A DNA stretch of 64,000 nt from contig NC_080044.1 of assembly GCF_012489685.1 (NCBI RefSeq), positions 18,146,369-18,210,368 of the forward strand, in the 5' to 3' direction. Under the pieces are notes generated by a model. The model did no database searches. It saw only the letters and a program-made list of their open reading frames with translations, and was not told the origin of the DNA. The stretch is from Lotus japonicus. Taxonomy: Eukaryota; Streptophyta; Magnoliopsida; Fabales; Fabaceae. A program made the translations under genes and the position numbers. Of the stretch, positions 1 to 10,700 are shown piece after piece. Position 1 is the first letter of the stretch. The number at the start of each line of letters is the position of its first letter.

Positions 1-902
1 GTGAAGGACGCTGATATTCAGAAGACTGCTTTTAGAACTCGCTATGGGCTTTACGAATATCTTGTGATGTCGTTCGGAGTGACCAATGCACCTGCGGTGT
101 TCATGGATTATATGAACCGCGTGTTTAGGCCATTTCTGGACAAGTTCGTGGTTGTCTTCATCGACGACATTCTGATTTACTCAAAAAGTAAAGAAGAACA
201 AGAAGAGCACGTACGACAAGTGTTGGAGGTGCTGCGAGAGAAGAAGTTGTATGCCAATGGGTCGAAGTGTGAGTTCTGGATGAAGGAAGTGAAGTTCCTT
301 GGTCATGTCATATCTAGCAAGGGTGTGGCAGTGGACCCCAGCAATATTGAATCAATTTTGGCGTGTGAACAACCTAAGACAGCAAGCGACATCAGGAGTT
401 TTGTTGGACTTGCTGGCTACTACAGACGTTTCGTGAAGGACTATGCAAAGTTAACTTCACCGTTGACGCAGTTGACAAAGAAGCATCAACCGTTTGCATG
501 GACGGAGAAGTGTGAGGTGAGCTTCCAAGAGTTGAAGAAGCGGTTGACTACCGCGCCTATACTAGCCTTACCTAAGGAGGAGAACCCTACGACGTGTACT
601 GTGATGCATCGCATAATGGTTTGGGTTGTGTAATGATGCATGAGAAAAGGGTGATTGCTTATGCATCGCGACAACTGAAGATACATGAAAAGAATTACCC
701 TACGCATGATTTGGAGTTGGCCGCTATAGTTTATGCTCTCAAGATTTGGAGGCACTATCTGTATGGCGGTATGTTCACGATCTATAGTGATCACAAGAGT
801 CTGAAGTACTTGTTTGATCAGAAGGATCTGAACATCAGGCAGAGAAGGTGGATGGAGTTTCTGCAAGATTATGAGTTCACCCTGCAGTACCAATCAATCT
901 AA
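1..902 (+). pseudogene. Ty3/gypsy (Tekay/Del-type) pol fragment: reverse transcriptase and RNase H, frameshifted
   Basis: The window opens inside the reverse transcriptase of a Ty3-type LTR retrotransposon. The catalytic box reads [11 protein letters not shown] (around bases 157-189), followed by the RT connection with [16 protein letters not shown] and LTQLTKK. RNase H follows with the CDASHNGLG start and the [11 protein letters not shown] motif. The RT frame runs to base 633, but the RNase H signature is in another frame from about base 594, so a frameshift lies near 585-594. The RNase H frame ends at 902. The enzyme would copy element RNA to DNA in cytoplasmic particles. Capsid, protease and the first half of RT lie left of the window. 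It is non-functional as it stands. Family assignment to Tekay/Del rests on the chromodomain-like tail downstream and the very long LTR. Confidence 0.93.
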
Positions 903-905
903 ACT

Positions 906-1850
906 ATAAGGTGGAGAAGTTGGCGGAGATCTACATAGCTGAGATTGTACGCTTGCACGGTGTACCGTCTAGCATTGTGTCAGACAGAGACCCGAGGTTT
1001 ACCTCACGTTTCTGGAGAGCTTTGCAGCAAGCTTTGGGTTAGATCATAAGGGAAATTCAGGTTGAGTTCCAGTTATCATCCACAGGCTGATGAGCAAACT
1101 GAAAGGACTATTCAATCCTTGGAGGATTTGCTAAGGGCTTGTGTGTTGGATCATAAGGGAAGTTGGGATGAGTTGTTGCCGTTGATCGAGTTCACCTACA
1201 ACAACAGTTTCCATGCGAGCATAGGGATGACACCTTATGAAGCGTTGTATGGTCGGAGGTGTCGTACGCCCTTGTGTTGGCATCAGGATGGGGAGAACTT
1301 GGTTATTGGACCTGAGTTGGTTCAACAGACCACAGAGGAGGTGAAGCAAATCCAGGAAAGGATGAGGATTTCGCAGAGTCGTCAGAAGAGTAATGCTGAC
1401 AACCGGAGAAAGGAGCTAGAATTCCAAGCTGGAGATCATGTCTTCTTGCGGGATACCCCGATGACAGGTGTCGGAAGGGCGATCAAGTCGAAGAAGCTTA
1501 CTCCAAAATTTATTGGACCGTACCAGATTACGGAGCGGGTTGGACCAGTGGCATATAGGATTTCATTACCGCCATTCCTATCCAACATTCATGATGTGCT
1601 TCATGTGTCGCAATTGCGGAAGTACATGGCTGATGACTCTCATGTTATTGAACTTGATGATATTCAGCTAAAGAATGATCTTACGATGGTAATGCCGCCC
1701 ATCAAGATCGTTGATAAGAGCACCAAACACTTGAGGAACAAGGAGGTGTCCTTGGTGAAGGTTGTTTGGAATCGAGCGGAAGGCGACGCTACGTGGGAAT
1801 TAGAGGATAGAATGCGGGAGTCACACCCCGATTTGTTTGTAGAACCCTAA
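906..1850 (+). pseudogene. Ty3/gypsy integrase with chromodomain-like C-terminus, degenerate
   Basis: About 150 bases after RNase H the integrase core is already in its central part: [23 protein letters not shown] near 947-1011. The N-terminal HHCC zinc finger and the first catalytic Asp are therefore deleted. A stop and frame change near 1040-1062 lead into a 262-residue frame (1062-1850). It contains SSYHPQADEQTERT, the conserved Glu in this context, LIEFTYNNSFHASIGMTPYEALYGRRCRTP, the GPYQI and NIHDVLHVSQL motifs, and a terminal LVKVVWNRAEGDATWELEDRMRESHPDLF. That tail resembles the chromodomain-like end of plant chromoviruses of the Tekay/Del clade. The frame ends 36 bases before the LTR, the usual position. 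It is dead because of the deletion and frame breaks. Confidence 0.92.
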
Positions 1851-1869
1851 GTTTCGAGGACGAAACTGT

Positions 1870-1885
1870 TTTAAGGGGGTGGTAT
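1870..1885 (+). other. Polypurine tract of the Ty3 element
   Basis: The run TTTTAAGGGGGTGGTAT sits directly before the LTR start TGTAAGACC at 1886. This is where plus-strand priming would occur in a Ty3 element, and it fixes the element's orientation as plus. Confidence 0.8.
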
Positions 1886-4732
1886 TGTAAGACCATAATC
1901 TTATTATTGTATGATTTATGTGAAATAAATAATAAATGTAAAGTTTTGGTGAAGTTTGAGTTGTTTGAGAATTCTGTCTGTGACCTTGTATGATTTTTAG
2001 CGTGGTCTTAACGACCTAATCTTGAGAAACTTCCTTCTTGAGAGTTGTATCTCTCTCAGTTAGTAAAATTCTCCCGTTTATTTCATGTCGTTCCGACCTC
2101 TCTAGCTCGATATATTCAAGTTTTGGGGAGCAGAGGTCAGGCTGTACAGTTCTTGCGATTTTGGCTATAAGAATTGTTTTAATTCTGAGATTATTTTCAA
2201 AATTCAAGGAAGGAGGTTATTTAAAATTAATATTCAGTTTTTATTTTTAATTAAAGGCTGAGTATTTAATTTTTATTTTCAAAATAGAAGATAAAAAATT
2301 TGGAAACCCTAATGGGCCTTGGGGTGGTCGCGGGTTGCATGGGAATTAGGGGGGAGGATTTCAGCTTTGAGTGAACAAAAGGGGGCTGAATTAGAAACCC
2401 TTCTACACATTCTCATTCACGTAAAAACAGAAGAGAGAGAGAGAGAGACTTGCGAGTGAAAGAAGAAGAAGAGGAGCCGCCGCATCAACCCTAGCCGCCG
2501 CCGTCGAGAAAGGGGAAGGAGAGGATTCGGCCGAGAAGGAGAAAGGGAAATAGAGACGCGTGGGAGAGGAAGAAAGCAAGGATTCTACTCTTCATTCTTC
2601 ATCTTCTCTCAATCTTTAAGGCCAAGGTAAGGGCTGGTCTAGTTGGGTAGAGTCTAGGTCCTTCTTTGGTGAAAATTTCGTGATTTTATGTGAAAAAGCT
2701 ATGGTTTTTGTGATGATCCTTGATATATGGGGCTATATGATGGGTGGATGATGATTATTAAGCATGATGAGCATGTATGCCTACTGTTTTTAACATGACA
2801 AATATGAGATGCCATGATCACTTGAAAATCATATGCAAAGTTGCTAACTTTTCATATTTTCGCTTAAATCTAAACTATGATGATTAACATGCTTTAGATC
2901 TAATTATGTGATAACATATATTTGAATATATGCTACTGTAATTTGGCTAAGAGAGTTGAACAAGCAAAATAAATTTTTTTGGGAAAGCCCTAGCCTAGAA
3001 TAGCTCTCGGCCGAACCCTAATTTAGGGTTTTCGGTGCATTTTTCTTGTTTCTTTTGTATGATTGTTGGTTTGATAATTTGCTACTGGAATTGTAATGTA
3101 TTTGTGATGACAAGAACATGATGATGATGCTATTACCATCTAGGTTGTTATATGAACCTTTTCTTGGTTGTGATTTGGACCAAAAGTAAAAATATTGTGG
3201 TATGACTTGGGGATTTTTAGTAACATGCGAGTAGGAGGGTTTTATATGATTCTTTGCATGGTAATATACTTCTAGATTTTGTATGCATGATGTGGTGAAG
3301 CTTGTTTAGGCGACATGAGTTGCCTCTTAATTGAGTTAGGCCAAAACCCTAACTAGCTAGGGTTTTCGGTATGCGATTTTGAATAACTTACTATAATTAC
3401 GTTGTTGGATTCTTAGTAAGAGGTATTATAAACGTGGTTAATGGATACTTCTATAACGTGAGGATAGGAGTAGAGCCTAGAGATGAGACTTAGTCGCTTG
3501 CAAGTAGTGTGATGTGACTTATGGTGATAGTTCTAAGAGTAGGCTATGGACCATGAGAACGATGGTGCCGTTAGAGACAAACGGTTGCTTGCACGCGAGG
3601 GTGATTGTGGATTGATTGTGTGACTCCACGTGATGAGGTTGACTGTGGTTCCCTCGAGATTGATGGATCGACTGTGTGTCTCCATGTGACTTGGGTTGAC
3701 TGTGTGTCCCCTTGTGATTGTTCATCTGCGGATGTTCGAGATTGGCCAAGGTGAATGTGGTGGTTGTGTGATGGTGAGGTCGTTAGCCTAACTGAACCTT
3801 AGGTTACTAACTGAGATGTGAACTTATGATTTTTCCCGTTAAATTTTAATGCTTATGTGAGCTGTGATTTTTTGTGTGTTGAACATGAGATCTGACCCTT
3901 GCTTATTTGTTATGTGTTATTCTAGGGGGGCCCAGATGGTGCGGATCTCGAGCTGGGTGCACTCCTGGACGATCGATCTCCATGATCAAGCGAACGACAA
4001 TGCCTGGGTGACCGACTCACGCCAAGTGCGTCGAATATACGTCGGCGGTGCTACGATCACTGGTCGTGATCGAAATGGGAACGTCATTCAAGTCCAAGAG
4101 ATGGATCGAGGAAAAGTGAAGATGTCGTTCGTGCCTTGTCGTTTCCTGCATCCGATGGACAAGGGCTCTAGGACATCCTCCGTACAAGTGTCGGAAGTGG
4201 AGGAGGATCCTTCAGAGGAGAAAGAAGTCGCAGCTGAACCGCCAGCCGCTGAAGTTGCTGTACTAGTGGAGCCATAGTCAAAGGTCAACCTTGATGAACC
4301 AGAGGCCGAGGTTCCAGTTAAGAAGCGAAAGAAGCCGGATGGGTGGCTCGGACCGACACTGTCTGAAATTGAGGAAGCGCATAAGAAACGTGGAGGGTGG
4401 CTTGAGGAGTCTGAATCAGAATGATGTTCGCTCTTCCTTTGGGATTGAGTGACCGATAGTACCGTGTTGAGGTTAATTTTTTTTTAAATGTAATGGATTT
4501 TGGGATTCAGACAACTATTGTGTTACGATTAACGTTTGGATATTTTATTAAAGAAGTTAATTGTTCAAAGGTTTGCGATGATATTTAATTCCGCGCGTTA
4601 AGGTTTCAAGAGTTTTACGTAAAATGAACGTTTGTCACTAATTAAAGATTAATTAATTGAACGACGAAAACTTTTTACGAAAATTGTGGCATTTTGGTTA
4701 CTGTGTGACACTCGAGAAATCGGGGCGTTACA
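1886..4732 (+). repeat. 3' LTR (2.85 kb) of the Tekay/Del-type element, TGTAAGACC...GGGGCGTTACA
   Basis: It starts TGTAAGACC right after the polypurine tract and ends CGGGGCGTTACA. The same terminal 40 bases recur at the end of the neighbouring LTR copy (7012). LTRs of 2-4 kb are normal for the Tekay/Del clade. Inside it are a purine-rich stretch (2430-2625), a candidate 5' splice site AAGGTAAGG at 2625-2633, a short-period repeat block (about 3590-3740), and an embedded reading frame opening at 3936 just after GGGCCCAG. The LTR abuts a truncated relative at 4733, which suggests the element inserted into another LTR of the same family. Confidence 0.85.
3936..4424 (+). pseudogene. LTR-embedded conserved ORF, copy 1 (function unknown)
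   Basis: An ATG at 3936 opens a frame of 113 codons to a TAG at 4275. The frame then continues open for about 48 more codons to a TGA at 4422. The first half reads AWVTDSRQVRRIYVGG then ATITGRDRNGNVIQVQE and a KVKMSFVP...RF stretch. The second half is acidic and then basic (KKRKK), ending GGWLEESESE. It matches no pol or gag domain I recognise. The neighbouring LTR carries an obvious homologue in the same position. The ATG follows a pyrimidine-poor ...GGGGGGCCCAG that could be a 3' splice site, paired with GTAAGG near 2627. Whether it is translated is unknown. Chance is unlikely because amino-acid similarity to the other copy persists through divergent DNA. Confidence 0.55.
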
Positions 4733-7012
4733 GATAGCGTGAGAAAGGGAGAGGAAGCAAGGAGAAGAAGAGAAAGTTGGTGAAGGAGATCAAGGGGAAG
4801 AGGGAGAACTCGAGCAAGGTGGAAGCAAGGATCAACCACTTCATCTTTTCATATTCCAAAGACTAAGGTGAGGGCTGATCTAGTAAGGGTAGAGTCTAGG
4901 TGATTACATGTCAAAAATCCATGATTTTATGTGAAAAATATGTGATTTTGGGTGAGTTATACCATGAGGGGTTTATTTGTATGATGGGGAACTCTCTTTA
5001 TGCATGATTATTATGTGAAGTTTCTGTTTATTCCATGCTCCTTACGTGATGCTATGATTCCATGATAATCACATGTCAAAAGTTGTTATTTTTCACTATT
5101 TTGCCTAGATCTGATTTGTGTTGTATTACATGCACTAGATCTGAATATTTGATGGTATTTTTATGATGAAACCTTGCTGGATTTTGGTCTGAGAGACTTG
5201 ATCATACAAGATCAAAATTTTGGAAAACCCTAGGCTCCAAAGAGGCCACGGCCGAACCCTATTTTGGGGGATTCGGCGGATTTTTCTCGTTTCTTTTTAT
5301 CTACTTATTGGCCTGATTATTTGTTGCTTATTTTATTATTGAGATTATGGAAACATGGATTAAATGTTATTTGATGTGGTGTGGTCGAATCCTAAACTCT
5401 CTAGGGTTTGATCAATACTTGTTATATGTGAGAGTTGGTTGGAAATAACATCCTCGTGGGGATGGAGTGAAACTTTATGTGATTTGATGAACATAATTAA
5501 CATGAAGACTTAATAACATACATCAACTCATGATAATTGCTATTATACCTTGAGAACGAGATTTCGCTTGCAAGTAGTATTTTATGGCTATAGTGCTAGA
5601 GTAGGCTATGGACCATGAGAACGATGGTACCGTTAGAGACAAACTGTTACTTGCACGCGAGGGAGAATTTATGGATAGACTGTGTGGTCTCCATGTGATA
5701 ACCCTGACTGAGTCACGGGTTAGGGATTGACTGTGTGGTCTCCCCGAGAATTGTGGGTTGACTGTGTGGTCCCCTCGAGATTGTTCATCTGCGGATGATC
5801 GAGATTGACCAAGGTGATGTGGTGGTGAGGTCATTAGCCTAACTAAACTATTAGGTTGTTAACTAAGATATGAAACTATAATTCTTATTTATTCATGTAA
5901 TATTATGTGATCTGTGATTTACTTGTGCGTCTGGCATGAGATCTGACCCTCTCTATGTGTTTATTTGTTGTTCTGGGGGGGGCCCAGATGGCTCTGATCA
6001 CGAGTGTGGTTCGTTCGGGGAAGCTGACACTCCATGAGGAGGAGAATGACGAGGCCTGGGTGTCCGAATCACACTAGGTACGTCGCATCTATGTCGGCAG
6101 TGCTACACTTTCGGGTCGCAACGAGGAGGGAGAAGTCATCGAGGTCCAGCAGCTTGAGAACGGGAGGGTGAAGATGCCATTTGCACCCCCTCGTTTCCAA
6201 TTCCCTGTGGACATGGGATCTGGGACATCATCTGTGCAAGCGTCTGAGGAGGAGCTAGATTCTTCCGAGGATATGGAGGTGGTTCATGAGCAGCCACCAG
6301 TAGAGCCCAATGCACCATCGATGCCAGGCCCAGAGGTCGACCTTGACGAGCAAGTGGCTATGGATCGGGGAAAGGCGCAACGGAAAGTTAGAGGGTTCTT
6401 CAGTTTGGCGGTCGAAGAAGTAGATGAAGATGATGAGGAGTCAGAGCCGGAGGAGGAAGGGGTGAATGTTGTACCAGAGGAAGAGCTTCCAAAGGTGACA
6501 GGCGATCCTTGGAACGAGGTAGCCCCATCTGATGACGAGCTGAGGTTCCGAAGCTTTACTGCTAGGACCAAGCGACAGTTCCAGAATGGTCAAGGGGGTA
6601 TCTACCAGGGGTTGAAGGCTTACATGGAGGACAGGTTTCTGGACGACTAGGGTTGGGCTGAGTGACTCGTACTTCTACTTTTGGGTTTGAGAGACCGGTT
6701 GGCACTGAACTTTATTTATTTTCTTTCATTTGGATATTTCCTTTCTAAAGGACTGATGTAATTTTACATTGAGGTTTCCTTCAGACAATTACTTATTATT
6801 TTCCATATTACTTATTATTTTCCATGGATTAATTAATGTCGAGGTTTACGATGGTATCTATTTCCGCAAGTTAATTTGGTTAAGTTTTCTAGAGTTTCGC
6901 AATAAATGAACCTTTGTCATTAATTGAAGATTAATAATTTAATCGACGAAAATTCTTTACGAAAATTGGTTACTTTGTTACTGTGTGACACTCGAGAAAT
7001 CGGGGCGTTACA
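4733..7012 (+). repeat. 5'-truncated second LTR of the same Ty3 family
   Basis: From 4740 the sequence parallels the first LTR from about 2430 onward: the purine-rich leader, the AAGGTGAGGGCTGATCTAGT splice-donor-like block, CGGCCGAACCCTA, the short-period block near 5660-5800, GGGCCCAGATGG, and the shared end GAAATCGGGGCGTTACA. Divergence is substantial, so the two are not the LTR pair of one recent insertion. The left part (about 550 bases) is missing where the first LTR abuts it. Confidence 0.82.
5988..6650 (+). pseudogene. LTR-embedded conserved ORF, copy 2 (function unknown)
   Basis: The frame opens at ATG 5988 directly after GGGCCCAG, as in copy 1. It meets one TAG at 6075 and is then open to 6650 (221 codons including the break). 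Residues after the break, VRRIYVGSATLSG, then EVIEVQQ and RVKMPFAPPRFQFPVDMGSGTSS, align with copy 1. The rest is strongly acidic (DEDDEESEPEEE) and ends with a less biased tail containing FRSFTARTKRQFQNGQGG. No known domain is recognised. Shared start context, position and protein similarity argue for a once-functional LTR-encoded protein. This copy is broken by the TAG. Confidence 0.55.
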
Positions 7013-7560
7013 ATAACTACATGTTATCTATAGCTGATTCATACTGAGTGATATAATTATGTATAGATAAAACATTGTTATTCTTCACTCAATGAAGATA
7101 AAGAGTACAATTAAAGAGGCCAACAAGCTTAGATCAGGAAATCAATCAAGAAAGTTATTTGTTTCATGTACTATGAGCAAACCAAGCATTTTGTGAGATA
7201 GTACTTGAAAATTGTTCGCTGAGGGTATTGAATAAGAATGTCGCAAATCTCTTGAGAAACCATGCAACATTTTAACTTTTGTAAGATATCCTCCATGCAC
7301 ATTATAATACCATTAAACTTATTCTTATTTTCTTAGATTTGAAAGTTGAAGAATCTAACATGACAAAACTATGACTGCTAGAAATTAACAAATTTCTTCT
7401 GTATGGGAGGTGTTTGACAAATTTTACAGAAAAATTACACAACATAGTCAAAATTAGAATGATACACAAAAATAGTAGGTTCAAAACAACAATAGATAAC
7501 ATTAGCATTATCTCTTATCCCATATTTCAAAAAGATTAAAATATAAAAAATTATCAACTA
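7013..7560. other. AT-rich spacer, nothing recognised
   Basis: Between the LTR end and the hAT remnant the sequence is AT-rich with only short, unconvincing frames. No repeat structure or motif was recognised. Confidence 0.5.
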
Positions 7561-9338
7561 TCATAATTCATAACAATCATGAAGATCAACTCCATCATAT
7601 GCCCATATGTTGGCATCTTCATAAGATCCACTAGTTTCACTAACACCATAGCTTCCATGTAGAAAATCTATTGACTCTAGTATTGGTTGATGCGCATTTT
7701 CTTCTTCACCTAATTTATCAACATGGAGAAAAGTAAAAATTTTACTCACGAACAATGCTAGACAAAATAAAATACAGTCAATATGATTTAAACATTAACC
7801 TCCATTAGTTCTTGATGTATGACTAACTACTGGAATTGTGTGATTTTGATAAAGAAAATCATCAATGTTATCAACTTCAAATTCTATAGTGTTTCTTCCT
7901 TAGTGACTCAGAAATCAACATTAATAATGGATTCATAATCAATGGGATCGTACACTCTCTTCTTGTAATCCAACCTACAAAAGCACTAAAAAGTTAAACA
8001 ACGTTTTAATTAATTAAGTTAAACTAATGACAATAATGTTTTGATTTATATAAAGTTATATATTTATTCTTCAAATGAAAGTTATAAGTAACATAAACAA
8101 GATTATTTAGCATTTTATATTCAAGTCTATTTCTCTCACAACCAGAGGAAGAAGATGCTTGACAAAGAAGGCGAATTATAAATTGTTGCAAAATTTCAGC
8201 ACAACCCCTGTTGCATAGTCACTGTTGATCTACAAAAGACATAGTTAGATATCTGACAATAGCATCAAATTAAAAAATGAAATATGCACAACTAGTTTAT
8301 TGTAAAATGTGTTTGTCAGGTCGTACTGTTTTTGCCACTTTTCTTGGCACCATTGGAACCAAAACAACCAAAACTTCCTTTATGAACATTATACAATTAC
8401 ATCTCATGAATGACCTGGGTCAAAGTTTATATGAAATAAACTTATATCAAATATTTTAAGAATTTACTACATCATCATATTCTTCTCTTAGAAACTTTTC
8501 ATCATAAGAAAAAGATTCAAAAAGTAAGTTGTTGCATGATGTTCGCGCTTTAAGTGTCTATCCCATCATACCCTAATTAATTTCGTGCAAGGCTTGCACA
8601 AATATTTATTCTTTTGAACAATTTCTTTTATTGCATTTTTTCCCTTTGTTTGTGCTCATATACATAATCCATCGAAAGCTTTTCATCTCCATCTACAATT
8701 CTCAGCTACTAAATAAGTGGAGCTACAAGCTTTGCTACAAGAAAACATTGATCCCAAAACTTATTGTCTAGAATGATAATACTTACAATCTTTTCTATTG
8801 TTGTCTTGTCCAACCTTACAATCATGAATGTGCTTATCCACAATGAAAGCTTGCAAAACACTCTTGTGGTCACGAATGTTTTTCCATGTTATAAAAGTAG
8901 TGGCAAACTGAGTTACTCCCGGGCGAACAATTTCTTTCCATCCATCTCTGCCCCTAAGTCTAGATAAGAAAACAATGTGATTGTACTGTCCACATAGATG
9001 GTTACCTTTGAAGCCTTTGAAGCAAGATCCACAATATGAGGCATGCTACCAATGTCCTTCAAGAGAAGATTCAAACAATGTGCGAGACAAGGGGATCAAA
9101 AAGTGGTTTCATATTTCTCATGTATTAATAAACGCAATTAGCAGCATTATCAGTTACTACAGGAACAACATTGACTGAAAACCTAGTCAATAACTTCAGA
9201 AAATAAATTGTACATTTTTCACAACATTTGATGCATCAACAGATTTTACAAATGTTATACATAAGGAACATAAGAAAGCCAATTAAAATGCTAGAATAAT
9301 TCACAATAAACATCAAAGAACTTAAAAAGACATATTCT
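7561..9338 (-). pseudogene. hAT transposase pseudogene, left arm of a palindrome
   Basis: Read on the minus strand, the block contains hallmarks of plant Ac-like hAT transposases. A stretch equivalent to VDGDEK..F.GLCI is typical of the DUF659/DUF4413 core. A C-terminal dimerisation segment near 8150-8210 reads QASSSSGCERN followed by RLEYKMLNNLVYVTYN. Farther down is an acidic tail ending VDLHDCYEL and a stop at 7561. Stops and frame changes interrupt it throughout. The same sequence, inverted, lies at 9350-10700. No terminal inverted repeats or target duplication were identified. Confidence 0.75.
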
Positions 9339-9349
9339 AGAATTGCACA

Positions 9350-10700
9350 TCTTTTTAAGTTCTTTGTTGTTTATTGTGATTTTTTCTAGAATTTTTATTC
9401 ACTTTCGTGTTTAATGTCTCTTAGGTATAACATTTACATTTATGAAATTTGTTGATGTATAAAATGTCGTGAAAGATGCTTGGACATTGTGCAATTTATT
9501 TTATGAAGTTATTGGTTGGGTTGGTTCAACCAATGTTGTTCATGTAGTAACTGATAATGGTGTTAATTATGTTGATTGATACATGTGAAATATGAAACGA
9601 TTTTCGGTCCCCTTGTGGTGTTATTGTTTGAATTTCTGTTGAAGGATATTGGTAGTATACCTCATATTGCGGACATTATTTCTATGTCCAATCAAAGGGT
9701 TTTTTAATCTTTGCATAGGGAGAGAGATGTATGGAAATAAATTTTCTCCCTAAAGTGACGCGTTTTCCGCTACTTTAATAACATTGAAGAACATTCTTGA
9801 TCACAAGAGTGACTTGCAAGCTTTGATTGTGGATAAGCACATTCATGACCAAAAGGTTATCCAAGACAACAACAAGAAAGGTTGTAAGTGCTATCATTCT
9901 AGACAATAAGTTTTGGAATCAATGTTTTCTTTTAGCAAAGATTTTAGCTCTACTTATTCGATTGCCGAGAATTGTAGATGGAGATAAAAATCCTTTTATA
10001 GGTTATCTATATAAGGGAATGCAATCAAAGAAACGCTTCAAAATAAATAACATTTATGTAAGACTTACACATAAATTATTATGGCACGATGAGATAGACA
10101 CTTAAAGCTTGACCTTTATGCACTTGCTTACTTTTTAAATCCTTATAATGAAAAGTTCTAAGAGAAGAATAGGATAGTGCAGACACTTCTAAAAAATTTA
10201 ATATAAGTTCTTCTAATATTGACTGGACTCAGGTCATTCATGAGATGTAGTTGTATCGTGGCCGGGAAGGAAGCTTTAGTTCCAATGGTGCTTAATAAGT
10301 GGCAAAACGGTTCGATTTGGTCAACACATATTTATAATTAACTAGTTGTGCATATATATATTTTTTATTTGTTGTTATGGTCAGATATATGTCTATTGTA
10401 GATCAACGGTGGCTATGCAACATGGGTAGTGCTCAAATTTTGCAAAAGCTTTAAATTCACCTTCTCTGTCAAGCATCTTCCTCCTCTAGTTGTAAGAGAA
10501 ATTGGAGCTATTTGAACGTGTCCAAACAAAGAGAAGAAATAGACTTGAACATAACAGGCTAAATGATCTTGTTCATGTTACTTACAACTTGCATTTAAAG
10601 AACAAATATATAAATTTGTATAAATCAGAACATAATTGTCATTAGTTTATGATCCTATTATTATGAATTCATTGTCAATGTTGATTTATGGGTCACTGAT
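9350..10700 (+). pseudogene. hAT transposase pseudogene, right arm of the palindrome
   Basis: The plus-strand copy mirrors the left arm. FWNQCFLLAKILALLIRLPRIVDGDKNPFIGYLYKGMQ (9922-10030) matches the conserved hAT core. The dimerisation segment near 10462-10500 reads QASSSSSCKRNWSYL. Similarity to the left arm is recognisable out to the block GATCCTATTATTATGAATTC near 10650. Multiple stops show it is dead. It lacks the acidic tail present in the left arm. Confidence 0.75.

Noticed and set aside
486..893. 135-residue minus-strand frame over the Ty3 RNase H
   Set aside because: Antisense shadow of a well-supported plus-strand pol region.
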